Below are positions 44,098 through 56,005 of a stretch of DNA of 64,000 bases, piece by piece. The notes below the pieces were generated by a model. That model made no database searches. It had not been told where the DNA came from and saw only the letters and a program-made list of their open reading frames with translations. Positions within the stretch are counted from its first letter, which is position 1. The number at the start of each line of letters is the position of its first letter. Source of the stretch: Ephemerocybe angulata (lineage: Eukaryota > Basidiomycota > Agaricomycetes > Agaricales > Psathyrellaceae); the NCBI GenBank assembly GCA_013368325.1, contig JAACJK010000177.1, positions 62,001-126,000 on the forward strand, written 5' to 3'. The translations under genes were made by a program, and so were the position numbers.

Positions 44098-44647
44098 CTG
44101 CTCGTATGAATGTATAGCCTTTCAGTATTGCATACATCTACCGTAGTGCTAAAAAGTTTGATTTGTGCAACGGGTACATATCGTGAACACGGAATGGCGA
44201 AGTGAAACAGACGTGCTCCAAAATAAGCGCCCAATATAGATACCGAATTCACAGCTAACTACACGATTTGAGCACCCTGAACCGGATATCAGCTACTAGT
44301 TGCATGTTAAATGAGTAGTATCAGCCGAGTTGGGTATGAGCGCGAGGCAGCAGGATACGTACGCTTACGATGAAGGTGAATGCAGGTAATTGCGACGGGG
44401 AAACTTCAAACAGGGCCTCTGCCGATAAATGATGGAGACGATGCGCATGCTAACATTGGGCCATCACACTTGGTGCGAGTATAAAGCGAGAGCCTAGCGC
44501 CCTCTACAGAAATATCCTCATTTATACAAGAATATGGGGTACAGAAGAGCTGGTAGGTTACAATAGCGAGGCAGTTACTTGGATAAAGCCAGGGACTCGA
44601 CCCACATTTGTGTGAAAACGGCGGCGGCGGAACGTGGTGCCCAAACG
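44098..44647. other. intergenic, nothing recognised
   Basis: About 550 bp without a frame, repeat or RNA structure I could support. Confidence 0.4.
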
Positions 44648-45081
44648 CTATTTGCTAGGGTAGGAGAATGCTGTAAATCGAGGTGTAAGTGAATTGTACC
44701 GCCCAAACGAAACAGAGACAACTTACCGGTGGCCATTTGGATGATAAGTTGATCAATATTAGAAGAGGGGGGCTGAGACCGATAGTCGCGTAATTGATGC
44801 TCGAATGCCCGAGAGGACAGCAAAACGTGAAAATGGGCGTCATTTGCATCTTTCCAAGCCTTTACCCAAGCCATGGATTCCACAGCTTCAGCCTCCACGC
44901 TGTCTCCAACGACATATCCTGACATTAATGCTCCAACGGCCAGGAGAAGTAGCTTGTTGCGATCGATTGCGGCGTTGTGGAGGACCTCACACTCATGCAG
45001 CTTCTTCAAAGAGAGACGGTACCTCTCCATATTATCCCTATGCAGTTTTATGACGAGGTCGGTCCTTTCCTGGTCTGTCAT
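44648..45081 (-). CDS. hypothetical two-exon protein, 125 aa
   Basis: Minus-strand exon 44727-45081 plus a short exon 44648-44670 joined across a 56-bp intron (GTAAGT..TACAG) gives 125 residues; without splicing the frame stays open to 44575 (168 residues). The product is helical, with LHRDNMERYRLSLKKLHE at the N-terminus and a short hydrophobic run LLLLAVGALMSGYVVG in the middle that might be a membrane segment. No family recognised. Size and helical make-up resemble the 142-aa product encoded just to its left, but I see no convincing sequence similarity between them. Confidence 0.45.
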
Positions 45082-46790
45082 ACTGGCGATGGTCTCACAA
45101 GAAGACTAGTGACGGACATTAATCAGAACTCAGAGCTCGAGGGTCCCACCAAGATGGGCAGAAAACTCACCCATTGGGCTCTAGTGGCCAGTCGCGGACA
45201 AGAGTCGCAGTTGTCCATGCGGCGATGGTTGGAGAACGATAGAAACTCTTCAGAAGTTCACTTGAATACCGAAGGTGCGAAGGGAAGGTGCGGCAGCGGG
45301 GTGGTTGCTGCGCTCTATTTGAATTTGGTTCTCACACCCAGGACTGTCAAACACTTCGAGGTGGGGATCGAACAGTGCTACACCGGACGGGTTTGTGGGG
45401 TAAGCCACAAATAGCAATAGATCTCGATTCTAAGAAGGGATTACACCCATATGGACATAATATTTGAGGACCGGGCGTCGAGAAGGCGCCCTAGTTCGAA
45501 GGGCCCGACCACAAGATGGGGTATAAGCCACGGTGGGGCATGGTAGACACACAGGATAGCCGGATTTATACATATATCGAGGGAAAGACAAGCATAGGCA
45601 CAAACTGCGTCTACTCCAAATGAAGGTGTGCTTGTACTGACTGGGAGAGGAGGGGATTGAGGCGGTAAAGAATTAGAGTATACCATTAGGCAAAACCCAG
45701 TGGGGGGTACAAGCCGAAACAGACATTGCTATGTGTGCAGAGAGCTCCTAGAGCTGGTTGTAACGCTGACATGAACAACCACGACAGAGCTTCGTGGGCG
45801 ACTGGCAGTGAATATGGGCAGCCTTCTGAAGAAAATTTGCAGAACTGACCTACTGGATGACTCAGTTGTTCGATACTGGTATATCATTTCTCGTACTGAG
45901 TTCATGAGATGAGGTGCTATTCTTGCGGGAGCGGCTTTGAAGTTATCCGTACCTATGCTCTCCTGCAGTATGTCCTTCCTATGATCGAAGCAGCGAAAGA
46001 AGGAGTTACGGGGTGGATAGATTCGAACGTTCACTGCAGTGGATATATAAATGAGGGTGTTACTTGGGTGCACGGTGAGCGAGTTGGGCGTACCGAAATT
46101 ATCGCGAGATTCATGGCCCTTTTCCTTCAGCCCAGTGCCACCCTCAGAGGTATAAACGTCATCTGAATCGCGAAGTAACTCGTAGGTATGTGCCGAAGGT
46201 CTCCGCCGAGTAAAGGAAAGTAAGTACTCGACCAGACCGCACGCTTCAAATGGTGAGAATTGAGAAGAGCATGCGAGCCAGAGGGAGAGAAGACGACGTA
46301 CATGCCATGCTGCAAGGGAATGTGTTGGATGCAGAAAGAAAGATGGCTGACGAGCTCATGGAGCCTACCTTTAAGGCGCGAGTCCGTAACCGGATCGTGG
46401 GCAAGCCAGATAGAGATGGGGAGGAACGTAAAGCGCACTCTATAGCAGCATCTGGAAACTGAGATAGTGTTACGTGCCTGTACCGATAGAGGTGGCCGAT
46501 CAAATAGGGTTGCATTGACTGAACCACAGTAGGATACTGACGCCGAATGGAGCAAGGACCTGCGGGCACAATATGCAACAAGTTACAAAGGCGTGCAGGT
46601 CTGTAGGTCCAATTAGTGGAGAGAAAAGGACGAGAGGCTTGGATATAAAGAGCGATGCATTATATTGGGGGCAGTTGAATACCCGTAATACAACTAGAAG
46701 AGTATGTAGTACAGCCAAAGCATCATCGAGCGACAACAGCACGCAACCAGTGCGTAACGACAAATAGAAGAGAGCCAGCATACAACACAA
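45082..46790. other. no firmly supported gene
   Basis: A plus frame at 46250-46462 (MVRIEKSMRARG.., charged, helical) and one at 45909-46166 could be exons, but neither has a supported splice partner. No repeats or RNA genes seen in these 1.7 kb. Confidence 0.35.
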
Positions 46791-49031
46791 TCAAATGGCA
46801 ACAACCACAACCCAGCGCACGTAGAACGACATACGAGTGTACTCGTTGTAGGTATTGTGAGCAGCCGAATACCCAACAACGACGCCCGCACCGTCGATTT
46901 CCCCTTTAGTCCACTTGGGCAGAGAACCGAGGGAGCCCGCGACATCGGAAGGATCAAAAGGGGTCTTGCGACCATCGAATACGGGGACTGGCAGCGAAAC
47001 CGATGAGATTAGCACAGAGCAATGATGAAAAGAAAGCGAAAAGTGACACACTATCATCGGCAAAGTCCAGTTGTGAGAACGGAACGCGAGGCATGCTGGA
47101 CTGCTTCTTGGGCGATGCCTCGAGGGAGACCTTTCCCACCTTGAACATATCAGAAACGCCACCAGGAAGTCCCTTTCCCTTCGAGGCTTGGGACTTAGCA
47201 ACGTTCGGACGGTTGCGTGTCTGGAAGAGTATAACACGGTTCCGGATTGAAGACAGCATATCGTCGTCCTGTGCGTGAGTAGCGAAAAAAGACGAGAACC
47301 GCTCGTAATCAAAAGTATGAGCAACCAGGAGGAATCCCTTTGTGAAAGGGCCCTGCCTCTCTACCTCATCTCCACCAAACTGAGCTCCATCAATGATATG
47401 AGATTGCATGACGAGCCCAAGCATGACGAAAGTCATAGGGTGCCCAGAGATTCGCTCGCAAGCGGTGAAGTTGACCGGCGAATCACCGGGTCTCCAGCCC
47501 TCTTTGAAAACGATAGAACCCAGGGGCAGGTTAGAAGCGGACCCTACAAGATCCTGGCGAGATATGTTCAAGACAGAAGCGAGATATCTGAGCCAGATTC
47601 AGCATGAAATCAATGTACGAAGATTGCAGTACATACCGGCGCGATATTCCAAATGGCTTCCAGTGCCGAATCTTGAGGTTGTACACTTTACCTCCGTCGG
47701 TGGAACGAAGGGCCATGTATCTGAATACCAAGCAATGAGCACCTCCACATAAAGCTCAATGAAAAGGGGGTACTCACGGTAGAGGGGGCCGTTCGGGGTA
47801 CAAACCCAAAGCAACGATATCTTCATCCAAGATAGCCTCGTCAGAAGCGAAGGCGCACTGATCGGGCTGAGCGCTAAAATCAAGCGGGGAAGCACACAAC
47901 CCATTTAGTCGTGCGATGGATGCAAGTGAAATGGGCGGACTAACATAACCTTATAGATGTACTTGGTCTTCTCGACGTAGACGGAGGCCCAAGCCTCCTT
48001 GTTCGACAACGTGTACCCAAGCAGGGGGATGCTTGGAAGGGTAAGCGTTGGAACAGGAGGAGGCACGGGTGCAGCCGCCAAAGCAGCCCCGGGAACGACG
48101 GCGTCCTGCGCCATGGGGGCGGGTCCGACCTCCTGTACAAACAAATCTTTCATGCTCATCCGTCCAGAAGAACCCGCAGATTGCTTCTTGAACATGTCAG
48201 GAATTGTATTGAGAGCAGAACCAGGGGCAGCGGCTGGTGCCACTGCAGCCTGCGGGGTAGGCTGAGTTTGAACAGTTGGGATGGGAGTCGCGCAAGCCAG
48301 GGGTGCCTGGGAAGCTGCAGAGGCGGCATGTGCTGCACTCGCAGAGGGCGTAAAGCTCGCGCCCGCATCGGTACGATGTGCGGTCTTCCCAGCGGTGAGT
48401 TCGGAAGGTTCTATCGCAACTGCAGCCTGTGGGAGGACGGGCAATGCAGTCGCGGACCTTTTGACGGGCGTCATAGGCCAGTCAATATCCTTGAGGTCCT
48501 AGACAGCAGGTTGAGCATCACTGAACACGCGACGCAGAGGACGGGAACATACCGGCGAAACTGAGGTGGCTGTATGCGACTCAGCGTCCTCCGCACCAGC
48601 GGGCGCAGGTGTAGTACTCGCGAAGCGAGGCTGTGTTAGAGGAAAGTGCTCTTCACTAAAAGAGGCGTCCTGCACAAATAGAGTTAGATGGCAGTCCGAC
48701 GCAAAGTAGAAAAAGTCGAGAGCACTAACCTCATCGTCGGAGTGCAACTGGACTGCAGCGACGGGTCCTTTCGCCTTTTTGACGGACCTACGATGGCACA
48801 ACGCCACGCGTGAGCCAATGCAACAATGATATCGGAGGGGAATTGCATACATATCTGAGGCGGAGGTCTCGATTGGCCTCTTAGCAGCGCTGCCAACGGG
48901 GGGAGTACTTGGGAATAAAGCGGGTTTAGCCGAGGAAAGAAAATAAAGAGGTGCCGTTCAACATACCTCCTGCTCTGTATACGGGCACTTGAACGGGTAG
49001 CGACCCCAGAAGGGGAATTGAGTTGGGTCAT
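46791..49031 (-). CDS. conserved-looking hypothetical nine-exon protein, 587 aa
   Basis: Minus-strand exons 48967-49031, 48851-48907, 48730-48787, 48553-48669, 47945-48498, 47778-47873, 47637-47720, 47052-47587 and 46791-46987 join in phase through consensus introns. The N-terminal ~270 residues are low-complexity (Ala/Pro/Ser-rich) and begin with a basic KRPIE.../SVKKAKG stretch, suggesting a nuclear protein. The C-terminal half is ordered: YVEKTKYIYKVI, LVGSASNLPLGSIVFKEGW, MLGLVMQSHIIDGAQFGGDE, then IPVFDGRKTPFD, LPKWTKGEIDGAGVVVGYSA and a hydrophobic end VRWVVVVAI. Agaricomycete proteins with an IP[VI].DGR...P...G....VGYT pattern are familiar to me, but the function is not known. It is divergent from the next gene with 525 bp between the starts. 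Confidence 0.65.
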
Positions 49032-49555
49032 GCGATAGATCAGTACTGGAAGAGTGAATAGGATGCGGACTCCAGTGGGCACGAAGCCTCACCTATATAC
49101 AGGGCATTAGTCGGAGTATGAAATCTAATCAGACGCCAATCTGATAAATGCCTAAAGGGACTTCGAACAGGCGCCTTAACAGGGACCATTGTCACAGATG
49201 GTATAGTCTCCGTTGGGTAGATGGTATAACATATGGAGCAAGGTATGGACACATTATGCCGAGAACAATGTATCATCTTAACAGCTCAATCTGGACCATA
49301 TGGATCAAGACATCGACACAGGCGACAAACCATATGTGGTGCCTCCAGAGGGTGGATCGGAAAGATATCATATGAAACGAGAATGTATTGTAACGGCGGA
49401 AAACGGAGATGAGGAACAACAAGGCATACCTCTACACATGACGACTAAAATACCTATCAACGATTTGAAGGTGATCAGGACATCACATAAAAGAGGGTCC
49501 TAGATTCACCAAAGAATAATTTCAATCCCCACTCCTACACATATCGTAGCACGCC
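49032..49555. other. shared promoter region of a divergent gene pair
   Basis: 525 bp between the minus-strand 587-aa gene and the plus-strand 305-aa gene. Contains a short unsupported plus frame (49300-49503). A bidirectional promoter is likely by position only. Confidence 0.4.
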
Positions 49556-50689
49556 ATGGATGAGCACTACAACTCAGCCAGGGCGTCTGAGCAACTACTG
49601 GCCCTATACCAAAGCATCGCCACGGAAGACGAGTTCAAGTACCTCGGTAGTGCAAAGGTAAATAATGTGTACTCCTGCCACGACACAAAGCGTGATCTGA
49701 CACACAAACACAGACCGATCTATGGACTATACAGGAGTTTAATGATCCAAAAATATGGCGCCTCTGCACTCAGGATGAGAACGAGAACACGGAATATGGA
49801 GAAGGAACTTTTCGCATCATGGGAGCCCTGTGCGCAAAGGAACTCCCCCCCATCAAGCCACTCATGTACGTTCGCAACTATATATCACACTGACCCATAC
49901 TAATATGGCCAATGTAGACGTAACTCAGATCGCGCCCGCAAATATATAAGGCAACATGTAAGACTTGCTGGCCTCGGTAGTACTGAGATGGCGAATTGCA
50001 TCGAGCAGCTGGAGTCAGTATACATCAGATTCTCCTCCCAGTTTGGAGAGGGCGAGCTCGAACCGTGGCAACCTTCAACCTATGCCTCAGAGTACGCCAT
50101 TGAAGCACACGCACGATATTTTACCCCCGTCTGCAACGATTACTCACAGGAGGATGTTCCGTTTGCTCCTTTTGTGGACGCAAGCGGCCTGTTGACAAGG
50201 CTCAAGAGTCATGACCTCATCCACACAGCCGACAATCGCGTCGACTACATGGAGCGGCTCACTGATCATGACGGCAGTCTTCGGTAAGTCCCTTATTCTC
50301 TGATAGGACGGCCACACTTAGCAGTCGCCACTAAAGGTATCGTCCGCTGGACCCTGCACATTTCAGAGTTGGAGATATAGTAGAGGCCGCAGTGGGTGTA
50401 GTGGCAATAAAGACGGGGCCTAACAGCTCAAGAATGATGCTGCAGTTGAAGGCCCTTGTGCTCATTAACCACGACGAGAGGGATGTGAGTACACACTTGG
50501 CCTAAAAAGAGACCATACACTTATTTAATCGGGGTAAAGAAAGCAGCCATACTCCGCATGCGGAGCCGATACCGTGGAATGGATGTTGGAGAAAGCGCAA
50601 ATGGTCGTGGAGCTGTATTAAAGCGAAAGCCAGCTTACGAGCTGTATGACACGGAGGAGAAGATGCGAAAGATGCGCCTTTCTGAGTGA
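49556..50689 (+). CDS. hypothetical five-exon protein, 305 aa
   Basis: Exons 49556-49657, 49714-49865, 49918-50283, 50337-50484 and 50540-50689 join in phase to 305 residues. The N-terminus is acidic and helical (MDEHYNSARASEQLLALYQS), the middle is a helical domain (YIRQHVRLAGLGSTEMANC, EYAIEAHARYFTPVC), and the C-terminus carries HFRVGDIVEAAVGVVAIK followed by RMMLQLKALVLIN, a small beta-rich module, then a basic tail (VLKRKPAYELY). A RVGDIVE[AV]x..(F/V)V(V/A)..R.M..L.AL.L segment is familiar from many agaricomycete hypothetical proteins. I do not know its role. The last acceptor (AAAG at 50539) was chosen because it alone keeps the long frame. Confidence 0.62.
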
Positions 50690-52135
50690 CAGCCCGTTGT
50701 TGTGCTGTAGCCGCACGGAGCAGGAGCTTAGATCTCAGGCGCTGGTATCCCGCACCACAATACACATAGCTTCCTTAGGAAACATAATCTTATAGCCAAT
50801 ATATCACATGGAGCACCCTGGAGACTCCCACAAGCGGCGGCCCACTGGATGGGCTCCAACATAAGCCACAAAACTGACCGCGGAAAAGGCACCGTAAGAG
50901 CGACAATTTGAGCAGAGCAACCCGGAGTAGTCCACGAAGGCGAAGCATGTGGTTGCATGCTACTCTACGAACCCACTACAAGATTATACAGGGTTAGGTC
51001 GGTGAGAGCTTAGCGCCTAAACGTTTAAACAGCAATATATACACATGGCGATATCACACCGTTTCACAACGCTGTGAGAGTTTAGCGCCCGTACGTGCAG
51101 AGTCAAATACAAGCGCGTGCCTACGTTATACCAGCATCACACGGAAGGGTGATTGATCTACACAGGGTACCGCCTAACAATAAGTATCAGCTCGCTTGAC
51201 CAGACTGACACTAAGCGAACGGTAAGATGTGTCGAGATATGGGCGCTTGCGACGCGGGTCCGGCGTCTAAACTGACTAGGAGTCCGGAAAGCCCACTATG
51301 GAACAGGCACGCATGGCAGCACACCTGGTGCATTAATAGATATAGGGACCTTTACTGCGCAGAGAGGGCGCATTAAATGCGTACCAATCAACACCGACTA
51401 ACGATCTGGCTGGAAGCGGAGGAATCCATGACACTGACCAAGTGTAATACGTCGGCCATGAAAAAAGCTTTGATTCAGTTAGGACAGCCAATTGTATAAA
51501 ACCACGCGTTTGAATGCCAGCAGCGACGTAAGAGAGTGGGGTGTACATTGTATACATATCACAATTAAGGATGAACTATGGGAAACACCGACCTGTATTG
51601 TATAGGCCCTGGGAATCACGCATGCGATGACAAGTGAATACACAGTAAACGGACCAGGGTACACCAGCGTAACAGTACCATTTTCCATAGCACCCAGGTG
51701 CCCCTACATCCATACGCAACGGATGCGGAGCAAGATTGCCGTCCTCCCCACATCATGGGAGCTTAGCGGCCAACGGCGGCATTCGCCCTGACTTGAAACG
51801 ACACACTATGCGAGGAGATAAGCTGATTCCGAATCACTGAAAGCACTAGGAGGAGTTTGAAGTCACAGAATTCGTCGCACCACTAAGGCATCAGTGTTCA
51901 AGTGTACTGGTTAAATAACTAAACAAAGAAATGGTACTTCGAGCATGACGAATGCTGGGAATACAAGTCCAACACAAAATGAGACGATATTTGCACATAA
52001 CAAGGGCGCAGAAGAGGGAGAAAACAAGCGAATGGACGGAGATAATAAGCACGGAGACCAACCAGTGGAGCAGACCGAGAGACAGAGAGTTTACGGCAAT
52101 TGAGACGAAGAAAAAGGGCATGGCGCCAAACCACA
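50690..52135. other. no firmly supported gene; possible small membrane-protein exons
   Basis: Minus-strand frames at 51479-51688 (MENGTVTLVYPGPF.., hydrophobic) and 51891-52136 (very hydrophobic) could encode membrane segments, but purine-rich plus-strand sequence gives such frames by chance. Nothing else seen. Confidence 0.35.
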
Positions 52136-53250
52136 CTACGCGTACCTAGTGTCATCTAATCCCCATCGGTTAGACAAGACAATAATGTAGTACGAGGGAA
52201 ACTCACAAAGCACGAGCTTTCCACATACGTACATGCCCCGGTAGCATGCTCGCTGAGTTGGATAAGCCATGTTATCGGAGCAGCTTCCACAGCACCGCAA
52301 GCGCCAAACCACCTGGTGCTCGACACGGCCACGCCACTGCCTTTCCGGCAAGGTGGGTCGCAAGACGGGGTGGTCAGGAGCGCTGATAAAGCGTAGTGTG
52401 CGGTTATCGAGACTATCCCGGAGCACTGTGGGACAGGATGGAGTCGATTGGCCGCAAGAGTGGAAGGAGTACTCAGCCCACGAACTGAGGTATGTGCGGT
52501 GACTGAAGAAGGCACGAAGGGGGTCGAGGAAATGATCTGGAAAGGCGATCCTAGCACTCTCCGGATATGGCAGAGGCAAGTTAATCAAGCCTCTACGTCG
52601 TGCGGTAAGCCTTGGGTATAAGATCTCGAAGTGGAGGCCGTCGGCGACAATCATGAAAAGTGTCGATGGATATTCCAGCACAGAGAGAAGAGAAGTGCTG
52701 GAAGACTTCGTGACGAAGATGAATATTTGGATGTCATCCAGGACATCAGTGGGGGGTACTCCTGCCTCATATGGATAAGTCGATGAACGGTGAGACCGTA
52801 CGCCGGGTATCGGAGCATATTGTATGCTTTCGAAGCAATCGTCTCGAAGGTAGTCGAGACAGACTCGACGGTGAAGCCTAGGGACATGAGATGGCGGGTG
52901 ATGCTGGTTTCGGCACGCTCCGAGCGAGGAAGGTGGATTTCGATATGCCTCGAGTAATCCTCGTCATCGAAGGTCGGGAAGATCATAGGGATAAGAGAGG
53001 GTCCTGCCACACACCCCCTCCACCGGTAGAGGAGTTTGAGGAAACTCATTCCGGTATAAATCCCTCTACGATCAAGGATGGCGAGTAACCTGCGGTACAT
53101 AGTCCACACAACGACCGAGCGCATCTGCGTGCAAGAGCGATATAGAACGTTGAGGTCAAGAACATCGTCGACGTTCTTAACTGACTGCTCTATGATCTCG
53201 ACAGGAACGAGTGACATGATGTCGGATGCAGCTTTTACTGTGGAATACAT
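52136..53250 (-). pseudogene. nucleotidyltransferase-like family member with a frameshift (copy 2)
   Basis: Starts MYSTVKAASDIMSLVPVEII (an F-box-like N-terminal stretch, LVPVEIIEQ), then LYRWRGCVAGPSLIPMIFP and IEIHLPRSE, matching the SGS..L...P...DIDFY.P block of the 60-kb copy with the key residues changed. At a run of six C (plus-strand G, 52751-52756) the frame shifts by one; beyond it the second frame continues with VLEYPSTLFMIVADGLHFEI and LYPRLTARRRGL, which align with the HST.VMN and YP.LT block of the other copies, then CPTVLRDSLDNRTLRF. The homopolymer shift may be real or an assembly error. The GS and D-x-D positions are not conserved here, so catalytic activity is unlikely. Confidence 0.6.
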
Positions 53251-54084
53251 TTCATCAGGACATTCCCCAAAGAGCGGTGCAACATATATATGGACTCACT
53301 GTGTTCAATCCCGCAACGGCTGCAAAGCCCAAAGGTGCAGGGGTGCAATGGCGGGAAAAAGGAGTGTGTAGCAGCAGGGGCCAAAGCAAGGTCTCGGGCG
53401 GGAGTCGACATTTGAGGGGAAGGAGTCGTGGAGGGTTACGGGCTGGTAGGTGAGCGAGAAGAGAAAGCGAAGATTAAACACACAATTCTTTAGGACAGGA
53501 CCTTATGAGACCCCCAAAAAGGATAACTCAAATAGATGGGAAAGAGCAGCGTGAAATGAGCGCCACAATCAAGCATCCAATACAAAGGAGGTTCACAGGG
53601 ATGTAAAGTCCATGGGCGAAGTGGATTTCTGCCGGAAGCTGTGTACTTAATAAGGGAAGCTGAAGTGAACCCTCTGATCCCCGGCCAAATGCGCACTCCC
53701 ATACCGAGGAATAACGCATGTTGCGACACACCATGCGCACCAGAAGGATTATCAGAAGGAAAACGGCGGGGAATCAATGACAGTTGGCAATGGAAAGTGA
53801 GATGTCAGAACATTACCCTGGAATCTGAAACAAATCTGGAGGGCATAGCAGCCCCAAAACGATGTCAGATTCGATCTGCTATAATCGTGATGGAAAGCAT
53901 GAGTCTGACCTGCATAGCAGCCAATACGCGGCGCCCCAATGGAACAGTGCACGAGTGAAAGGGAGACGGCAGATATTACGGGAGTCGTAGTCATATAAAA
54001 AAGGTGGCACGAAAACGAAGAAATACCAGACATACAGACCATACCGCAGAACCAGTGACTACAAATCTCTCAGAACCACCACAG
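53251..54084. other. no gene called
   Basis: A minus frame at 53528-53740 with a hydrophobic end (PVNLLCIGCLIVALISR) is a possible exon without splice support. Otherwise nothing seen. Confidence 0.35.
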
Positions 54085-54799
54085 ATGTCAGAGTCACCCG
54101 GCAATCCCACACCTCGCAAGAATAAGCGCCCGCGCCGATCAGATGGGTCAGCTTCTGGCACCAGCCCCGGCAAAACAGCTGTGCAGCCAGCAAAGAAATT
54201 AAGGACCATAGCAAGCTTCTACAGACTGCGGACTCACCATGGGCACCATCTACCTCCACATCGAGTGACCAAGGAGGAGCAAGGTACGAGGGCGGCGTTC
54301 TATGGGGTTACGGTACAAAACCACATCTAACCCGATCCTACCTTCCATCAGACGTGCTGAAGGCCAGCAAGCCAAACCTCCGCACGCTCGCAAGGACCGA
54401 CGGCGACGAAGCAGGAGGCTCTACCCAAGGTGCGTGTTTGACCCACTGCCATCGCTCTCACGGAGGTATACTCACTACACATCACACAGGGAGAGAACCA
54501 GTGTCCGACGATTCATCGCTCGATCGATGGACTACAGCGGAGCTCTCTGACCCCGCTAGCGCCGAGAAGGTGCACGAAGAAGGCGATTGGGATGGAGAGG
54601 AGAGTGCCTCATCCTCCGAATGGGTCAGTCCCAGTCCCGTTGGGGAGGATACGTCGTCGGATTACGACTCTTCCCTCCAGGCTCGCTCGAGCAGCATCAA
54701 CGCCAGTGCAGAGGATCTCTCAGACGGCTCTCTGAGCAACCAAGTTACAGAGAGATCCGATATAAGCGGTCTAGGGGACGACGAACTGCGCTACACAGA

Positions 54800-54960
54800 G
54801 GATACCAGCGAGGAGGACAGCGAGGAGGACGACGAGGAGGATAGCGAGGAGGATAGCGAGGAGGATAGCGAGGAGGACGACGAGGAGGATAGCGAAGAGG
54901 ACGACGACGAGATCAGCAACGACGACGACGACAACAGCGAGGAGGATGGCGAATACGAGG
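54800..54960 (+). repeat. GAGGA(C/T)AGC simple repeat encoding an acidic run
   Basis: Imperfect tandem GAGGAGGA(T/C)AGC and GACGAGGAG units encode EEDSEED repeats. Multiples of three keep the frame; the complementary strand gives spurious leucine/valine-rich frames. Confidence 0.9.
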
Positions 54961-55833
54961 AGGAGGAAGACAACGAGGACTGTTGTGATCATAGTGACTG
55001 CGACGAGGATAGCGACTGCCACAACGACCTCAACGACGACGTCGACGAGGAAGACGACTCCTACGACGAAGACGAGTCCTATGAAGAGGATAGTAGCCAA
55101 CACTACAAAGCTGCGTCAGACGCTTGCCAGGAGAATGAGACGGGCGATAGTATCGCAGGTTGTGAGCACAACCCCAAGGCTCATGTCCGTCGATCTGAGG
55201 GCGGGCGTGACAGCGATCAAGCAGTGGCTGAGGGCGGGGTACGGGAGGGAAGTAGGAATTGGTCCGGAGCGCTGGCCACCCTTGGAACCCGCGACATGCC
55301 CATGGGCGAAGGCGATAGAGTCGACGTATCGACCAAGTGCAACGACTTGTACCTCGGGCCGAAGGACGTACCCAAGCACAGCCCACCCCTGCGATGCACG
55401 GACATGGCAAGCGAGATCGTTGACGATGGCGATACGAGCGACACAGACACTGTCAAAGGGCATCCTACGAGCCCAGAAGGGTACGAGATCGCCGAGGACA
55501 CACAGGGATACGACACAGACGAGTGGGTAGAGGACGAAGAAGGATCGCACCGCCACAACATCCCTCGAGACGAATATAGAATCACAGACGAGGAACTCGG
55601 TGAGTAATGGCAGTGGCGCATGAACGGCACCGAGCTGATCCAAGATCTTCATCCCCCCGCAGAAGAAGTCATACAAGGGAAATCGTATTCCAAGTATGGC
55701 GAGGAAGATGATACCCCAGATGATGGTGAGTAGGGAGTCGCTGATATCATATCCTCAGTACTGACGCATACAACCTATCAATTAAATAGGTATGGGCATG
55801 ACCGAACGGGCATTGATCTTGTCGAAGTTATCA

Positions 55834-55841
55834 ATTGCCGA
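55834..55841 (+). repeat. 8-bp target-site duplication, left copy
   Basis: ATTGCCGA directly precedes the hAT terminus and is repeated at 60176-60183. Eight bases is the hAT superfamily signature. Confidence 0.95.
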
Positions 55842-55862
55842 TAAGGGTGTTCACGAGTATTG

Positions 55863-56005
55863 AATACCTGCAGGTACTCCCAGGTACATCCGTGGGAATA
55901 CTTGCAGGTATTCAAGACTCGCAGGTCCGGTTCACCCGTCTCCACATACCCGTGCGGGTGCAGGTTCGAATCCCGCGGTGGCCGGGTACCCGCCGCAGGT
56001 ACTTG
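55863..56005. repeat. hAT left subterminal GCAGGT motif cluster
   Basis: At least five GCAGGT copies (as CTGCAGGTACT, TTGCAGGTATT, TCGCAGGTCC, GTGCAGGTTCG, CCGCAGGTACTT) within 145 bp. One overlaps GGTTCGAATCC, identical to a tRNA-gene B box, but no cloverleaf can be completed around it. Confidence 0.75.

Larger units (their letters stand above)
54085..55841 (+). pseudogene. 5' part of a gene for an acidic nucleotidyltransferase-like protein, split by a hAT insertion
   Basis: Exons 54085-54283, 54352-54429, 54490-55599, 55663-55725 and 55790-55841 join in phase; the 60-bp intron 54430-54489 has no stop and may be retained. The N-terminus is basic (PRKNKRPRRS, a likely nuclear signal); residues about 170-260 are almost pure Asp/Glu with Ser, from GAGGAC/GACGAC repeats. 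The last exon reads TERALILSKLSIAD and is broken by the hAT element within the Asp codon; transcription into the element meets a stop nine codons later. The downstream exon resumes at 60184 in the same frame. The ancestral protein would be about 780 residues. The ATG at 54085 is preferred over a GTG at 54004. Confidence 0.72.

Noticed and set aside
44977..45414. Plus-strand 145-codon frame
   Set aside because: Starts antisense within the 125-aa minus-strand gene; no motif and no splice support.
54771..55103. Leucine/valine- and serine-rich minus-strand frames opposite the acidic repeat
   Set aside because: They are the complement of GAGGAC repeats, not membrane proteins; the plus strand has splice and frame continuity.
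281..55858. Shared GTGTTCACGA between the chromovirus LTR end and the hAT TIR
   Set aside because: Ten bases only, in unrelated element classes and different contexts; most likely coincidence.
55900..55985. Possible tRNA gene from the GGTTCGAATCC B-box sequence
   Set aside because: No A box, acceptor stem or anticodon arm can be folded around it; it overlaps the repeated GCAGGT motif of the hAT end.
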